DNA of 64,000 bases from Zygnema circumcarinatum. Its lineage: Eukaryota; Streptophyta; Zygnematophyceae; Zygnematales; Zygnemataceae. The stretch lies in NCBI GenBank assembly GCA_037447605.1, contig CM074809.1, positions 2,203,528 to 2,267,527 of the forward strand, read 5' to 3'. Below are positions 11,878 to 24,344 of this stretch, piece by piece. A program made the translations under genes and the position numbers. The notes beneath the pieces were generated by a model. That model worked only from the letters and a program-made list of their open reading frames with translations. It was not told the DNA's origin and ran no database searches. Position 1 is the stretch's first letter. Each line of letters opens with the position of its first letter.

Positions 11878-13574
11878 TCACCCTTGAGTTGCCGCGGTGA
11901 TGCCCTGCACGACGAAGTAGTAGGGCTGGTTCGCGAGGGAGACCTTCCCCGCCCAGAAGGGGTCGCCGCCCCGCCAGGTCACCACGTACACGTACACGCT
12001 CTTGGTGAACCCCGTCGCGGCGTACACCTGCGCGCCGTTGATGGACCACCTGCGTGCATGCGCGCATGCCGGAAGCAAACACTGCTCAGTTGCGCTGCGC
12101 TGCACTCAAAGGTCACACCAGCATGAAGAAAAAACGCTCCAAAAACGCTTCAAATGTTGGCGTTCCGACGTTCGCTTTATGTTTTTCCAAGTTGAGGAGG
12201 AGACCAATGGAGGTGGTTGGGCCGAGAGCAAGAGACGCACTTCGACAGCCATCCGTATTCAATGGAGTACGTTTGAAAGTTCTGAGAGCAGTCGAAGCCG
12301 AGCTGAGCAACACTTACGTGCGCGTTTGGATCGCTGCGCGGCAAGATTGGAAAAAAAAACTTGGAGAAAAAGTCTTATTTAGCCCAACGATAGAGGGTTA
12401 TACTTTGAAGTGGCCACATCCTGGCTAAACCTGGTTGGAAGCTCGATAAATCACAGCAATGTAATGTGCCTGCTGCCGCTTACCTGGCCCTCCAATAATT
12501 CGTTTGTAAAGAGGTTTTTTGCGCTCCTACAAACTCAAAATCTAATTCATCGCGACCAGCTTCTCCCTCTCCGGACGAAAGATACACCGACGAGACCATG
12601 CCGCTGCAAGGCCATCATAAACAGGCAATCCTAAGATCTTCTTCCTCACGAACAAAAAATGTTAGGCATACAAGGTAACCGGAGCACTTATTCTTACATT
12701 TTAAGAATGCATATGTGACCCACTGTTTTTCTGCTTCTTTTAAATCGTTTTCCTTTAAGGCAATGAGCGCAAACGGAGGAGCTCGGTTTTCGTTCTTGGA
12801 GAATCCTGCTTAAAGCCAGGAGAAAGTCCGAGAGTACAACCTCGTATCTCCCGCTGGGCATCTTGCCTGGAAGGTGAAGGTAGTGCCAGGGGGGTAGCTC
12901 CTTACAGAACGGGCTCTTGCCTCTGTAGAACGCAGAAAGCATGACCATGTTTAACCGAAAAAAATGGCTAAAATTGCATTCAACATTCAGCATTCAGCAA
13001 CATGGCTTCGATGCCCTCAAAAGCAGCGAGACATGTCAGTGTGGACTCACTGCGGCGTATTGCCTAAACTAAGAAGCATACCTCCTGTCCCATCCATCCT
13101 TATGTTTACAAACGCGCCATGGACCTCAATGTGGTCTGCCCTCCCGCTGTTGTCGAACTGCATCGCAACTTCTTCCACCTGCGCAAGCTGCCGCCCACGT
13201 GCCACCTTCGAGTTGAGCTCACCAAAAGCGATGTTGTCATGATCTGATAAGTTTCTTGCTCTTGCATCGTCCGCCAAATGCTGCACGTTCTGGCTTTTGC
13301 CAGAAATCCGTATTGCTCCTCCGGTGGCGGTGCACCTGTCGCTAAAGAGATCCAGCATGAGACATTTGATACTGGCAGCATTGACAAACAGAGCAAGACC
13401 AAGAACAGGCACATCGAGAATCTTCGCAGCTGCTGGACAGAGCGACTTCCAAGATGTGGACATCAAATCTTTCACACGCTCATTATTTCTACAACAGAGC
13501 AGAACTATTAACGGGCTCGCTCACCATATGAATACCACAGTAGCGACTGTGAGCAGCTTGCTAGCCACTCCCAT
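11878..13574 (-). CDS. Unrecognised small protein with N-terminal signal-like segment, 4 exons
   Basis: Exons 13525-13574, 13082-13371, 12841-12922 and 11878-12049 join in phase with GT-AG borders to give about 197 residues and a TGA. The first residues, MGVASKLLTVATVVFIC, form a hydrophobic leader typical of a signal peptide or anchor. The body contains AMQFDNSGRADHIEVHG, then YPPGTTFTFQARCPAGDT, then WSINGAQVYAATGF, and ends in a beta-rich stretch VYVYVVTWRGG...YYFVVQGI. Cysteines are few. The alternation of short polar and beta-branched stretches suggests a small secreted beta-fold domain. I do not recognise the family and assign no function. Four matching splice junctions argue it is a real gene. 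The junction between exons 1 and 2 is the least certain. Confidence 0.6.
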
Positions 13575-15334
13575 GGCAAGACGGACTGTGCTGGTGCAGC
13601 AAACCCCTCCAAAGTCGCAGGCCCTCAAGCGACCTAAGGAGTGATGAGAGCTCCAGTGAACGAGCCCCCTTCTCGGCCTTTCCCACCGCGACGAGTACTG
13701 AGGAAGGCAGGCAGCCGAGCAGCGATCGCTCCAGCTCCCGCAGCTCGCCTTTATCCTTTCCCCGCCGGCAGTCACTCGTCACCCGCCGGCGCTTGTCAAG
13801 CCCACACGTGTAATCGGCCCAGGGACTCCAAGAGCGGACTGCCACGTGTCCGCCTGCTTTGGCAGTAAGCGCACACCTTTCGGGTTCTGGGTTTCCGATT
13901 GGTGAAGGGTGTGCCATGTGGGACTGACGTGGCAGGCTGTGATTGGCTCCCTGTGCTCCGCAGTCAACGTGAATCTCGGGGGAGGAACGCGGATACCTTT
14001 GTTGGTAGTTGTGATGGCCCAAAAATTTACGGCGAACCCGCTCAAATTCATGTGCGAAGTCTTAAAGAAAACAAATTCAAATTACAAAAATGTACCACAA
14101 GAACCCCAAAAAGCTGAAATCTTTCTTTTCGCAGGGGCCCCCGGCTGGCAACTTTGGCAGGAAAATTTTCCGATTCTGTGCCGCAGTGCTTTTCTGATTT
14201 CCCCAACGCGGCCCGGCGTTGGAGGTTCCGGGCGACGCGCCCGAGCATGGGACCAGGGCTCGTGACGTGACGCGACATGACAACAAGCAACCACGAATGC
14301 GCCATTCCCATGGGATGGGGTCCATGGGACCCATGGGAGCCATTGGGCCCGTTGGGAAACGTGTAGCGTTGGGGAACACATGCCACACGGGACTCGTTGT
14401 TTCTGCGGGAATACAAGAGTGAAAATATTGGAAAACCTGCAATGTGCACTTTGCGGGGTGCTACTGTTCTGCATATGCGATGGGCGCTTTGCATGCGCAG
14501 GCACTCGTGCACCACATTCAAAATCGCTGCTGACATCTCTGAGAGTGCTGCGCCTCCCTGCCAGCCTGCAGGCAGCATGGCCAGTGCGCATGCCCTCATG
14601 CACCTCTTCAAAGTGCAATTGCACGCATATGCGCGCATCATAGAAACAGCGAAGGAGACATTAGAGCATTCTTTCTCCGTTTCATTCTTAAAGTGCCAGT
14701 GAGCTTCAAGAGTGTTGAAAGATGACAAACAACAAAGAGTACCAGACACAACACCGAGGCTATTGTACAACGCATAATTGCTTGGGGGACAAGCGCTGTC
14801 ATCCGGAACAGAAAAAACAGAACGGAACAGAACAGGAATTTGGCTCCGACTGGAAGGAAAGCTATGCTTAAAAGCCGAAGAATTTTCCCAGCTCGACCTG
14901 AGCACGCCTCAGACGGCCGTCCACAAAGTGCCGCATAACAAAGTGTACATTGAAGCCATTTCCATTTTTTGCTGCCCGCGTGCGAGCGGGCCATGGAGCT
15001 GTCCTACTCGGTCCAGGCGAAAGCGAGAGGGTGCGCACGTACCCTCACTGGCAACGGGCAGCAACCATTGTGCTGCAATACATAGGCTGCTCTCTCCTGC
15101 GCCTGAACATCTATACACTGATCAGCTCCTAAGTTTCAAGCCTACATCTGCTCCCATCCTTCTGGATTTCAAGCATGTGCAGTTGAGCACTTATTTCAGC
15201 ACCACAAATGACGGCCCAACTGAAACATCTGACAGGAGAAAGCACGGGCTCACGCAGAATTAAACTTATTTTGAGAAGTTGAGGGGTCATCGGACTCTCC
15301 GGAACCCTGCCGCCGCATACATTCTCACAGGGCT
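13575..15334. other. Intergenic; G-box-like words and CCCATGGG repeats
   Basis: The 13800-13940 stretch carries several cacgtgt and acgtgg words. At 14308-14345 the words cccatggga and gggtccatgggaccc form overlapping dyads. Long minus-strand frames (for example 14048-14905) have no splice or family support. Bases above about 15000 may be the 3' flank of the carrier gene. Confidence 0.35.
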
Positions 15335-18300
15335 TCAAGTGCCGGCCTCCCTAAGGAGCCTTTTCATTGTCTCATAAGTGAGAAATGCGATGCTGACACC
15401 GGGAACCACCTTGTAATATTCTGGGATGATTCCGCGGTACAAGGCCAGCCATCCCTCTGTTCTGACAATATGCGCAAATGTTCCAGGAATGCCCTTCGAG
15501 TGCACTGCTGCCCTTTCCCCGGCTCCCTCAAGCTGCATTCTTCGTCGAACAAGGTCCAAGGGAAAAGTAGCTGCATGCCACCAAATGCGACAAGTCTCAA
15601 ATGAGTCATTTATTAGGTTATCTGTCTGGAGTGCCTCCTTATTTGTAACCGTACTAGTATCGAAGGGAGAGGCTCTTTTAGGCAGATAAAGTTATTAATC
15701 CTTTGCCCCATACTGGACAATCCCAAGCAGCACATGACCCTAGCTACATAACATGTCAGGCAAGCAAAAACATATGCAACATGTAGACAAACATTCAGAA
15801 ATCCTCTCGAAACAATCTCTCACGAGCATGTCCACACCCTCCAGAAAACCGAGGTACCCACACATAGTCATCCTCCCTTTTTCATGCACAATCTGGCAGA
15901 CGACTGCTCTAGAATATAACGAACAGACAGTGTTTCACACTTCAGACAACATGACCTCACAATGAAGAGGCCTTTCTGACAACCATTGCAAGTTGACACA
16001 GTGCAGTTGCAGTATCAGGTACAGTTAGTTTGCAAACGCCCCCTTCACTTTTCTGCCCGTCCTAAAAGAGGAGTCTAGAATGTGACACTGCAGCTCACCT
16101 GTGGAGGAGCATAGCCCTGCAAGACTCCCACATGCTAAACTGACTAGCGGTCCAGGACTATCCGGGATGGATGCTCCCCATCGGGCTTTCAAAGTCTCAT
16201 ATACACAAAAATTGATAGCAATTGCGGGCCCCACACCCTGCATGAAGACCAAATAGTCAGCGTCACGCTTCCAAGCAAACCGTAAGGACTTCCAATCAGA
16301 CTGAAGTTGCTATGCAACCGCAGCCTACAAGACCGTATGGCCTGGCTCAGATCCACATGTCAGCTAAAGCAAACCAAATGAGACAAGGAGATGCACTTGT
16401 AACCTCTGCCAACTTTTTGTGCGTCAGGAGTGGATGCATATATTAGTGAAAATTGCAGCTAAACGAACACCTATGGTGAGCTTAGAGAAGCTCCATCCCA
16501 TAAAAACAACCAAGTTGCCGATCGGAACTTCCAGTGCTTCTGTAAACACTGGTTCTACCCACTAAAGAGTTCGAGTTGATTAGAGCACCTAAGGGAAAGC
16601 GAGTGCCAACAGAATTCAAGTTCCAATTCAAGAAACAGCCATAAGCTGATATAAGCTGAGAACGGACGAGGCACCGGCTCACCAGCAGCGTTGCGCCCAT
16701 GCCCTTGTAGAGGCCGAGGATGCCCTCGTCCCTAGTAATGGTTGCAAGCGTGCCTGCGATCCCCTTGTAGTATCGCGAGTTTGTCTGTATGGCCCATTCC
16801 CTAACATTGAAATAAGTTCTGAGCATGAAATGGAAGTACATAGACGATAAAGTTGATCTGTTGCACAAGATATCACAACCCATACATTCAGAACGTTATT
16901 GAACCAAGTGCGCTTCACGAAGTCCTCTACGTGCCTTTACTTTAGTCCTTCAGAGTTGAACAACGCTAAGATGACAAGACAGACAGTGGCAATAGGGACA
17001 TGATTGGCCCAATTTCTCATTTATCCTCTAGTTTTAGGAGATGAACCTTTCTCAAGGTCCCAGTGTTTCATGTTCCTTTCCTTAGTTCCGTATCTTCCCA
17101 GAATGCCAAAGTTTCCATGTGGTAATTGGTGATCGCCATCTCAAGAATATATAACTTCCCCATGGCACTTTTTTGGCCACAGTTTCAGCCAGGTACTTTT
17201 AATATATTTCGGTAAATTCGTCATAACATAAAGAGATCTTCATTGCAGACTCTAACGTGCATTTTGCTGCATCTATATACAACTTCTTCTTGGCACTCCT
17301 TCAGGACTATGATGGTACATGCACAAAAAACCACGCTAATCAATCTGTATGCATGGAATCGACATAGTCATGCACTTGCTGGACCTCGGTTGCCCATTTG
17401 ATGCCCTGGCATGCTTCAACTGGGAAACAACGTCCAAACGATTACAATGGGAAGAATGCTGACTTTCCAATCAGTCAACGAAATCAAATTGACAGAAACT
17501 ATGTTATCTAATGGGAAGAATTCTGACTTTCCAATCAGTCAACGAAATCAAATTGACAGAAACTATGTTATCTAATGGGAAGAATGCTGACTTTCCAATC
17601 AGTCAACGAAATCAAATTGACAGAAACTATGTTATCTAATGGGAAGAATTCTGACTTTCCAATCAGTCAACGAAATCAAATTGACAGAAACTATGTTATC
17701 TAATGGGAAGAATGCTGACTTTCCAATCAGTCAACGAAATCAAATTGACAGAAACTATGTTATCTACAAATCTTCTCCTTAAGCTGATTGCAATGGGGTC
17801 TGGCCATAACACTTGCCTAGCATATGCCGCTATTGACGCAACATTTGCCAATGATGCACCAAAACTTGGATCAAGAAAGTTGCCACCTAACAATTTCGAC
17901 AAAGTTTCTCCCTGGTTCTTTCTGGCTGGAATATAATTCATTAAAGGAATGACCCCATACTGTCACCGCCAAGAACAACTGCCAAAGACTGGTGTCATAC
18001 CCTCAAAGTGGTGACTGCCAACACATGCAAGTAATGGCTTGCCAATGGGTGGTACGGGATAGGCGGCCTAGTACGCGACCTAGACTCGAAAGTCTGAGGT
18101 CCGCTCCCATTAGACACTTAAGTTGACATCGTCTCTAGAGGGAAATTCTGATTACGAGCTATACAATCAAGCGCGTCACCTTTCTTCTTTCTTGCAACGT
18201 ATAACGGTCTAATGCAGCCTATTTTTCTCAGAAAGAAACAATTTGCATGATAGCACAAAAGGACTTTCATGTGAATCACTGGCAGTTATAACGGAACTCG

Positions 18301-20404
18301 TTTCAGGCAAAACCCAACCCATCCTGGTCAGTGACGTACCTGAGCAGCTAACCTTGTTCGAACCAAGTCAAGTGGGTACGTCAAGGATGCTGCTGTGACT
18401 CCTGCACCTCCTCCAGCTATCAACTTGATCCCCACTCCCACAGAAAGGCTTTCCTTCTCCCTATCCACCCCTGCCATTTTAATCAAGTACTGCCCAGTCC
18501 ACCACAACCAGACGAGAAAGCGTGGGCCCATGGTCAGGCTATGAAAGGCTACAAATATAATTCCTCGTCATGTTTTGATGCTTTACGTAAATACACAGAA
18601 TCTCCCTCGAAAAACATCAGCATACAATTGCGAAATATGCAACAATTTATATTAGCGGTCAGACTTCCTAGAAGTGTATTGACCAGGCACGCGACCTGGT
18701 GTCCAAAAGGAGCGCAAGAAGCTTTGAGAACGGAGAACGTAATTCACTTGAACCGGGTCAGTTTTCTTCACCAAAAGGCCTTTTATCTTCAAAACTGAGC
18801 TCGGAGTTCACTATTCTAGAGACCAGGCAACAAATATGTTCTCGTTACTTCTTGTGCCCAACGGATGTCCATATTGGAGAAATAAGGTAGAAGGTTTGAA
18901 TGAAACAAGATCGTAACAATTCCAGTGGTTCAGTGGTTCATCAGGCTGGCTGGAAGTTTTTTCAGTGGTATGAATTATCTCTCACACTTTAGACTGCTAC
19001 TTACAGATTTATATTTCTCATAAGCGAAGAAATTAATGGCCGAATAGGGTAGACGATGCACGATTGTCACAACGTTCCCTTTCCAAAAGGCTGTGAAACC
19101 TTCTTCTCGTAAAATTCTTGCAGCTTCCTTCATAATACTTGGCCTTTGCAACCGCATCCCCGGAGCTGCTCGCATGCCTTCAACCTGGAATTTGCAAACC
19201 GCTAGTGATTGCTCAATTTCTCCTAACTTTCTAAAAAGATCAAACCCCAACGAGGCGAGAAAAAAATCCAGAAATGGCTTGACATCTCTGGCAATCCTGG
19301 GATTCACCAGCACACTATAAACACACTGTTATTGTTCCCTCCCAGCTGGAAAAACTATACTGGCAGCCTGCAAACAAGCCCTCAGAATGCCTAGGGAAAA
19401 GTTGAAGAAGCCTGAATCTCTATCTCTGTTATGGCAGACAGCAGCCCAGGCACTGTCAGCTGTATGACAACACTGCTTACCTGAAAAAGTATTGTCAATC
19501 TAGAAAGAGGAGCCGTACAGGTTTTGCTGATTGCTCCTGCCACACCTCCTGCGAGAAGCTGTGCGGCTGTACTCAGCTGCACAGGCCTGACTACCGACTC
19601 TGTCGCTTCTGGGCTCAGTCTTTCTAAGTCGTCTACTCGAGGTTGCGGCGGCAATGCATGATCGGGCCTGCAGAAATGGACAAGCAGACCCGTCTTTACA
19701 ACTTTCACATTCAAAGAATTGAAAGACAGGGGAGGAAAACACGAAGTGGAGAACAGAAAGGGAAAAACCACCTAAAACTACACGCTCGTGCCTATGAGAT
19801 AAGTTTCCTAAACAGGAACATCTCTATTACATCATATAAAAGTAGGACGCTTGAAGCATAAGAATGATACCTATTTATACTATTGTCTATTTATTTATTT
19901 TATTTATCTATTCAGTTTATAGATTGAGAAACAAACTAACGATAAGCATTCCTCCCGATTTTTCTCTCATTAGGAGCCATAAAAATTAGAAAGAATTGCC
20001 TTAAAATGCAAGGAAGGCATTAACGACAAAACATTCTCACGTATGTCCAAAAAAAATACCTCGAGTACAACAAGACAAAAAAAAGGGTTAAGCGTTTCAA
20101 GAGGCGTCATGAATTTATCAAAAGGAAAATGCGCTCATTTGACATTTTTCACAAAGGAGTCACGTTCTGACTTGATTTGTCAACTCCTGTCTGTGAAGCA
20201 GAAGGTATCGCTCTTGCAGTACCTAATGGGTTCATCTTCCGCCAACACTGCAGGAGCAGCGCGACTGTTGTCGTGGATGCCTCCCACTGAGCCCACCCGA
20301 GACTTTCCCAGTTGCGGGATACTCGCTGAATTCGAAGATACGCCCCCCCCGTGACCTGGATGCAGGCGCGACTCCGCCGCTGCGTCTACGTGCATGACGG
20401 CCAT
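15335..20404 (-). CDS. Mitochondrial substrate carrier (MCF/SLC25) of the plant At3g53940/At2g37890-like group
   Basis: An inner-membrane solute carrier. Seven exons splice in phase: 20223-20404, 19481-19667, 19005-19184, 18340-18489, 16683-16784, 16099-16237, 15335-15570, giving 391 residues. The three carrier repeats are visible through their signatures: TAPLSRLTI in repeat 1, YPLDLVRTRLAAQ in repeat 2, and FPLDLVRRRMQLEG in repeat 3. The second halves EGFTAFWKGN, EGILGLYKGMG and EGWLALYRGIIPEYYKVVPG are also present. A variable, non-conserved N-terminal exon of about 60 residues starts at the ATG at 20404. It resembles an Arabidopsis subgroup near the adenine-nucleotide and CoA carriers, but the substrate cannot be set from sequence. 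Intron 4 contains a 64-bp minisatellite (17446-17766). Confidence 0.92.
17446..17766. repeat. 64-bp intronic minisatellite, 5 units, alternating variants
   Basis: Five head-to-tail copies of a 64-bp unit starting aatgggaagaat and containing ctttccaatcagtcaacg. Units 1, 3 and 5 have gaatgctgac; units 2 and 4 have gaattctgac. The array is therefore a 128-bp dimer repeat. It lies in carrier intron 4 (between the exons at 18340 and 16784). Confidence 0.95.
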
Positions 20405-20637
20405 GCGCGAGGAACCCTAAACTTCAGCACAGAGACCTCACCTTCGCCAGCAAACTACACGCTGCGCGATGCAACTTCCACAGCTTCTACCAAATCCTTC
20501 AATTACTGAACATAAAAGTTTCCGGCCGAATTTCTCAAACGCTCCCTATAGAACTTAAAATAACGAACCATGCAGCCGGAAGTACGAACGAAGCTCTAGC
20601 AGTCTCAACGTACGCACTAAGCAGCCGATAGCCCCTC

Positions 20638-20700
20638 GTCTCCTCCCTCCACCTCCCTCCACCTCCCTCCACCTCCCTCCCTCCCGCCCGCCCGCCAGCG
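20638..20700. repeat. Pyrimidine tract (CCACCTCCCT)n
   Basis: Repeated ccacctccct units followed by ccctcccgcccgcccg. Located upstream of the carrier gene. Confidence 0.85.
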
Positions 20701-20847
20701 CCTGAGCGGGCAGGGCAGCTCAAGAGGCCTCCCGCGCCGCAAATAATGATTCTGCAGCGTTCCATGCGCGCCGCCCCGTTCTACGGGACGGGCGGCCGTT
20801 CCAGCTTCGTCCTCCGCCCGCTGGCGCCTCCCCTTCACCTCGCACTC

Positions 20848-20937
20848 GTCCGTCCGTCCGTCCGTCCATCCATCCGTCCGTCCGTCCGTCCATCCGTCCG
20901 TCCGTCCGTCCGTCCATCCGTCCGTCCGTCCGTCCAC
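20848..20937. repeat. (CCGT)n/(CCAT) microsatellite
   Basis: About 22 tetranucleotides of ccgt with scattered ccat variants. All frames stay open through it, which explains the long overlapping frames here. Confidence 0.95.
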
Positions 20938-21494
20938 TACGCGGCTAGGGCCAAACCAAAGACATGAAAATTGGCATTGGCGTTCACAAAATCATTTCAA
21001 GGCCGTACTAGCGGTACAAAATTTCGATCAATGCTGAACTGCCACGTGTCTAATTCTGTCTACGTGGCATGTTTCCATTATTTGGAAGATACAGTACTCG
21101 ATTTACAGTAAGCGATGGTCGAGGTCTGAGGAAAATTGGGCGAAAATCTTGGAATTTGAAAATATATCGAAGTCCGTGTTAACAGTAGGCGGGCAGTATT
21201 ATGTTAAGAGTCCGGCCTGCGGCCGTACTGTTTCTCACTGTACTGTACGGAGGCACATGGCCGACCGGCGGGCCCTGTCGCGAGCTCCTATTGGTGCCGT
21301 ATATTTGACTTACACTATCTCCTATTGGTGCCGTACATATACGGTACGATTTATAGATTTTACCCGTACTTACCGTACATCTAAATAGCGTGACCCATGT
21401 TCGAAATCAGTTTCGATTATTTTTGTATTGGAAAATAAGTCAGGAATGGCTAGTACCCCTGATACATTAACACAGTCGACGGGGAGGGGAAACT
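20938..21494. other. Intergenic with CGTACGG and ACGTGG dyads
   Basis: Contains gccacgtgtctaattctg followed by tctacgtggcatg, an inverted pair, at about 21040-21072. Several gtacgg and cctattggtgccgta words follow (two near-identical copies around 21285-21340). No gene seen. Confidence 0.4.
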
Positions 21495-21639
21495 TTCATT
21501 GAACTCGCGATGGCGAGGCCATCAAATGTACATGGACAAAGGCAAAATGTGGAACCACGAAGGACTGGTCACAAAGGACCAAAACACAATAACACGAAGC
21601 TAGGAGCGGAAAACTACGCCTAGGCACAACAACGCAGCC

Positions 21640-24337
21640 CTAGAAGCAGCCGCGAAGGTCACCGATATGAGGCATGTCGCGAGGAGGGAGCGGCGGAAGT
21701 CCACCAACACGATCACCAACAACTGAAGCAGCACCGGTAGTTTAGAGTTTAGGCACTGGCGGCTACCAGCCGTTTTCTGCCTGCGCGTCAGCGATCTCCG
21801 CTTTGAGAGGGCTTCCCGTCGCGACCGGCAGCTGGCGCAAATACCGCAGCAGCGTATCCAAACCGCAAGCCGGAGCCAAAATCACGGCCATGTAATTTAA
21901 ACCGCCGCCTATCGGAGCGGCGGCAACGCCCGCGGGCGTCGACGCAGCAGCCACGCTCATGATGGGCTGCACGGACAATAAATCACCATCGGGTTGATCG
22001 GCCAACACAATATCCCCAAAAATGCGCGCCGCACCATCCATAAGAGCCAAATCAGGGCGAACTCCACGCCAGCCAATGGTCAGTCGGCCGGGGGACACCA
22101 GTGGCTCGGGCCCGCCGCACGCGTAAGGCTTCTTGAGCCACCGCAAGAATCGTATCGCCAAGACAACATTATGAGCCAAAATGCGTCATCAGCGCGATCA
22201 AGAAGATGAACGCCTTACATCAATCGAATCACCACAAACACAACGAGGAGAACCTCGCACGGCGGATGTAAGCCCAGACGGTCGCTACTTAAGCTGGCCT
22301 GGGGTCAAACGGCGTGGAAAAATATCGTAACAGCCAACCAAGCCCCAGCTCCGTGACCTGAGACAAGAACGGGTTTGTGCACGCCGCAACAATTTGGCGA
22401 AGAGCCGCATAAGGGTAGTAGAAACTCAAGAAGAATAACCTCATCAGTCATCAAAGTGAGTCGGACACGCGGAACGGGACTCGACGGCAAGCGTAACAAA
22501 CGGGGGCGAACGAGCCTGAGCACTAGCAGGAAGCAAACCATGGGCATCACGCAATGCAACCTGAAACGGAAGATCACCATCATCAACATGAGCGCATAAC
22601 AGATCAAGCAACGGACTTATCAGCCACATTAAACGCTGGCCAAAATAGAGCAACAAGAGCCCAACTACCCAAAAACGCAGTAGGCGCCACACGAACTGTC
22701 GGGATGAGTCCTAAACCGCCTGGCCGAAATAGGGAGCGAGGCTTGCGTACGTGCAAGCGGACCCTCCGGTCGATCGAAAATACCAGGACCCAAAAGGCGG
22801 TGACATACAGAAAACAAACGCTCATCGAAAGATCGCAATGACTCAAGGAAAGCAGGGTTAGGAGGGAGAGTTCGCAAAAGGTATGACGAACGCAAAGCAA
22901 AACAACGAGTAAGCAAAGAAAAAGCCACCTGAGGATCTGAAAGATGTGGAAGCTCATCGACCTGAGACGTATCCTCAACCAAAGCATCATCAACAAAACG
23001 ATCAACATAAGATGCAACGCCAAAAGGGCAGCCTAAAACACGAATACCAATTCCATCAGCACAAGTATGGATACCACAAGGGAGCGAAAGGGTAGAAGGG
23101 ATACCAACCGGAGACCAAGCAAAACACTNNNNNNNNNNGAAAAATGGTCCTGAAAGGCCCCTTGTAACTGAAAACACATAGCGCGAGCAACCATGCGATA
23201 CAAAACCTCCCCTACGGCTATTGGGCGAACTCCCCCTGCGGGCTTGGCAAGGGCAACCAAACGAGCGGACGTAAGGATATGACTCACGGACGAGGGCACA
23301 CGACCCTGCGATATTACACAAGCAAGCTGAAAAAGCAAACCAAACCCACTATCCCCGGTGTCTGGAGAAAACACATCACGAAGCAACTCATAAACCATGC
23401 CCGAAGGCCCCCCTGCAGACAAATGAGGGGAGCGAGTAAGCGCCCGAATGAAAGCGGCACGATCAAGCACAAACGAGTCGACAGGCTCAAAAGTGTCGAT
23501 GAAAGAAGGGACATCCGCAGTCGCATCCGGATGGAGAGTCCGAAGGCGATCCAAAGTGTCGTTGTTGGCCGGGGCAGGCGTAAAGGGTCGAAGAGCGCGA
23601 GCAGCGCGAGACAACTCCCCGCATCGGCCTAACTGAACCGCCCGACGATGTCGAGCTGAGGCGTCCGAAAGGGAGGGCGGGCGAGTGGCAGCGGACGCCG
23701 ACAGGGCACGAATGCGATCAGCGTGCTCGGCCTGCAAAAGCTCCCAATCCCCACCCAAAAAACGAAGACACCGCCGACGGGTCTCGCGAACGGCGCTGGC
23801 CCCACCACGAGGAGGCAAAATTAAAACCCAAAGGGGGAAAAGAAGAAGGACATGCCATGCAGCAACATCGGATGGATCACATGCAAGACGAGCAAGAGGC
23901 AAACGCAAAGCATCACGAACACAAACACGCAAAGCCCGTGGGATACGAGCGTAAAGACGAGGACGACGGGACCCAACAAAAAACGACCCAAGGACATCTA
24001 AAGACCGAGCATACGCCCAAGCAGCCGGGCTAGGCCCGACATGCAAAGCAGACCCAGGGGTGGCAGTGACGGGTACAGAAGAAGAGGGAGTAGAAGAAGG
24101 GTCGACGATGGGAGGAGGACGAAGAGGACACGCGCGCATATGCCGGGACAAACCCGCACCCTGACCAAAACAATTTCCACAATGATCACAAGGAACCCGG
24201 GGGAGAGGCCTGGGGCGAGCAGCAAGAGGGGAAGAAGGAAGAGGGGAAGAACGGACAGGAGGGGGAAGAACAACAGCAGATGACAAGGCAAGGGGGTGGG
24301 AAGGGGAAGGGGAACGAGAGGAGCGACGAAGAGGCAT
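21640..24337 (-). pseudogene. LINE ORF: CCHC zinc finger plus reverse transcriptase, interrupted by frame changes and a gap
   Basis: The upstream frame starts at 24337. Residues 50-70 form a C-X2-C-X12-H-X3-C zinc finger (CDHC...HMRAC). An RT finger/palm segment follows: SAGGPSGMVYELLRDVF, then VALAKPAGGVRPIAVGEVLYRMVA, written here only in part. The 10-N gap at 23129-23138 falls just before the expected catalytic core. Below it the frame shifts: LGCPFGVASYVDRFVDDALV and SLLTRCFALRSSYLLR in one frame, RPGGLGLIPTVRVAPTAFLG in another, RPDLALMDGAARIFGDIVL in a third. RPDL...DIVLAD could be a restriction-like endonuclease motif. The frame changes suggest a dead copy, although the gap itself accounts for one of them. 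Confidence 0.75.
23129..23138. other. Assembly gap (10 N)
   Basis: Ten consecutive N in the RT core of the LINE. Ten is probably a placeholder, so true distance and frame across it are unknown. Confidence 1.
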
Positions 24338-24344
24338 GACGAAG

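Noticed and set aside
14048-14905. 285-codon minus-strand frame
   Set aside because: Crossed by equally long frames on other strands, no conserved motif, and composition alone explains its openness.
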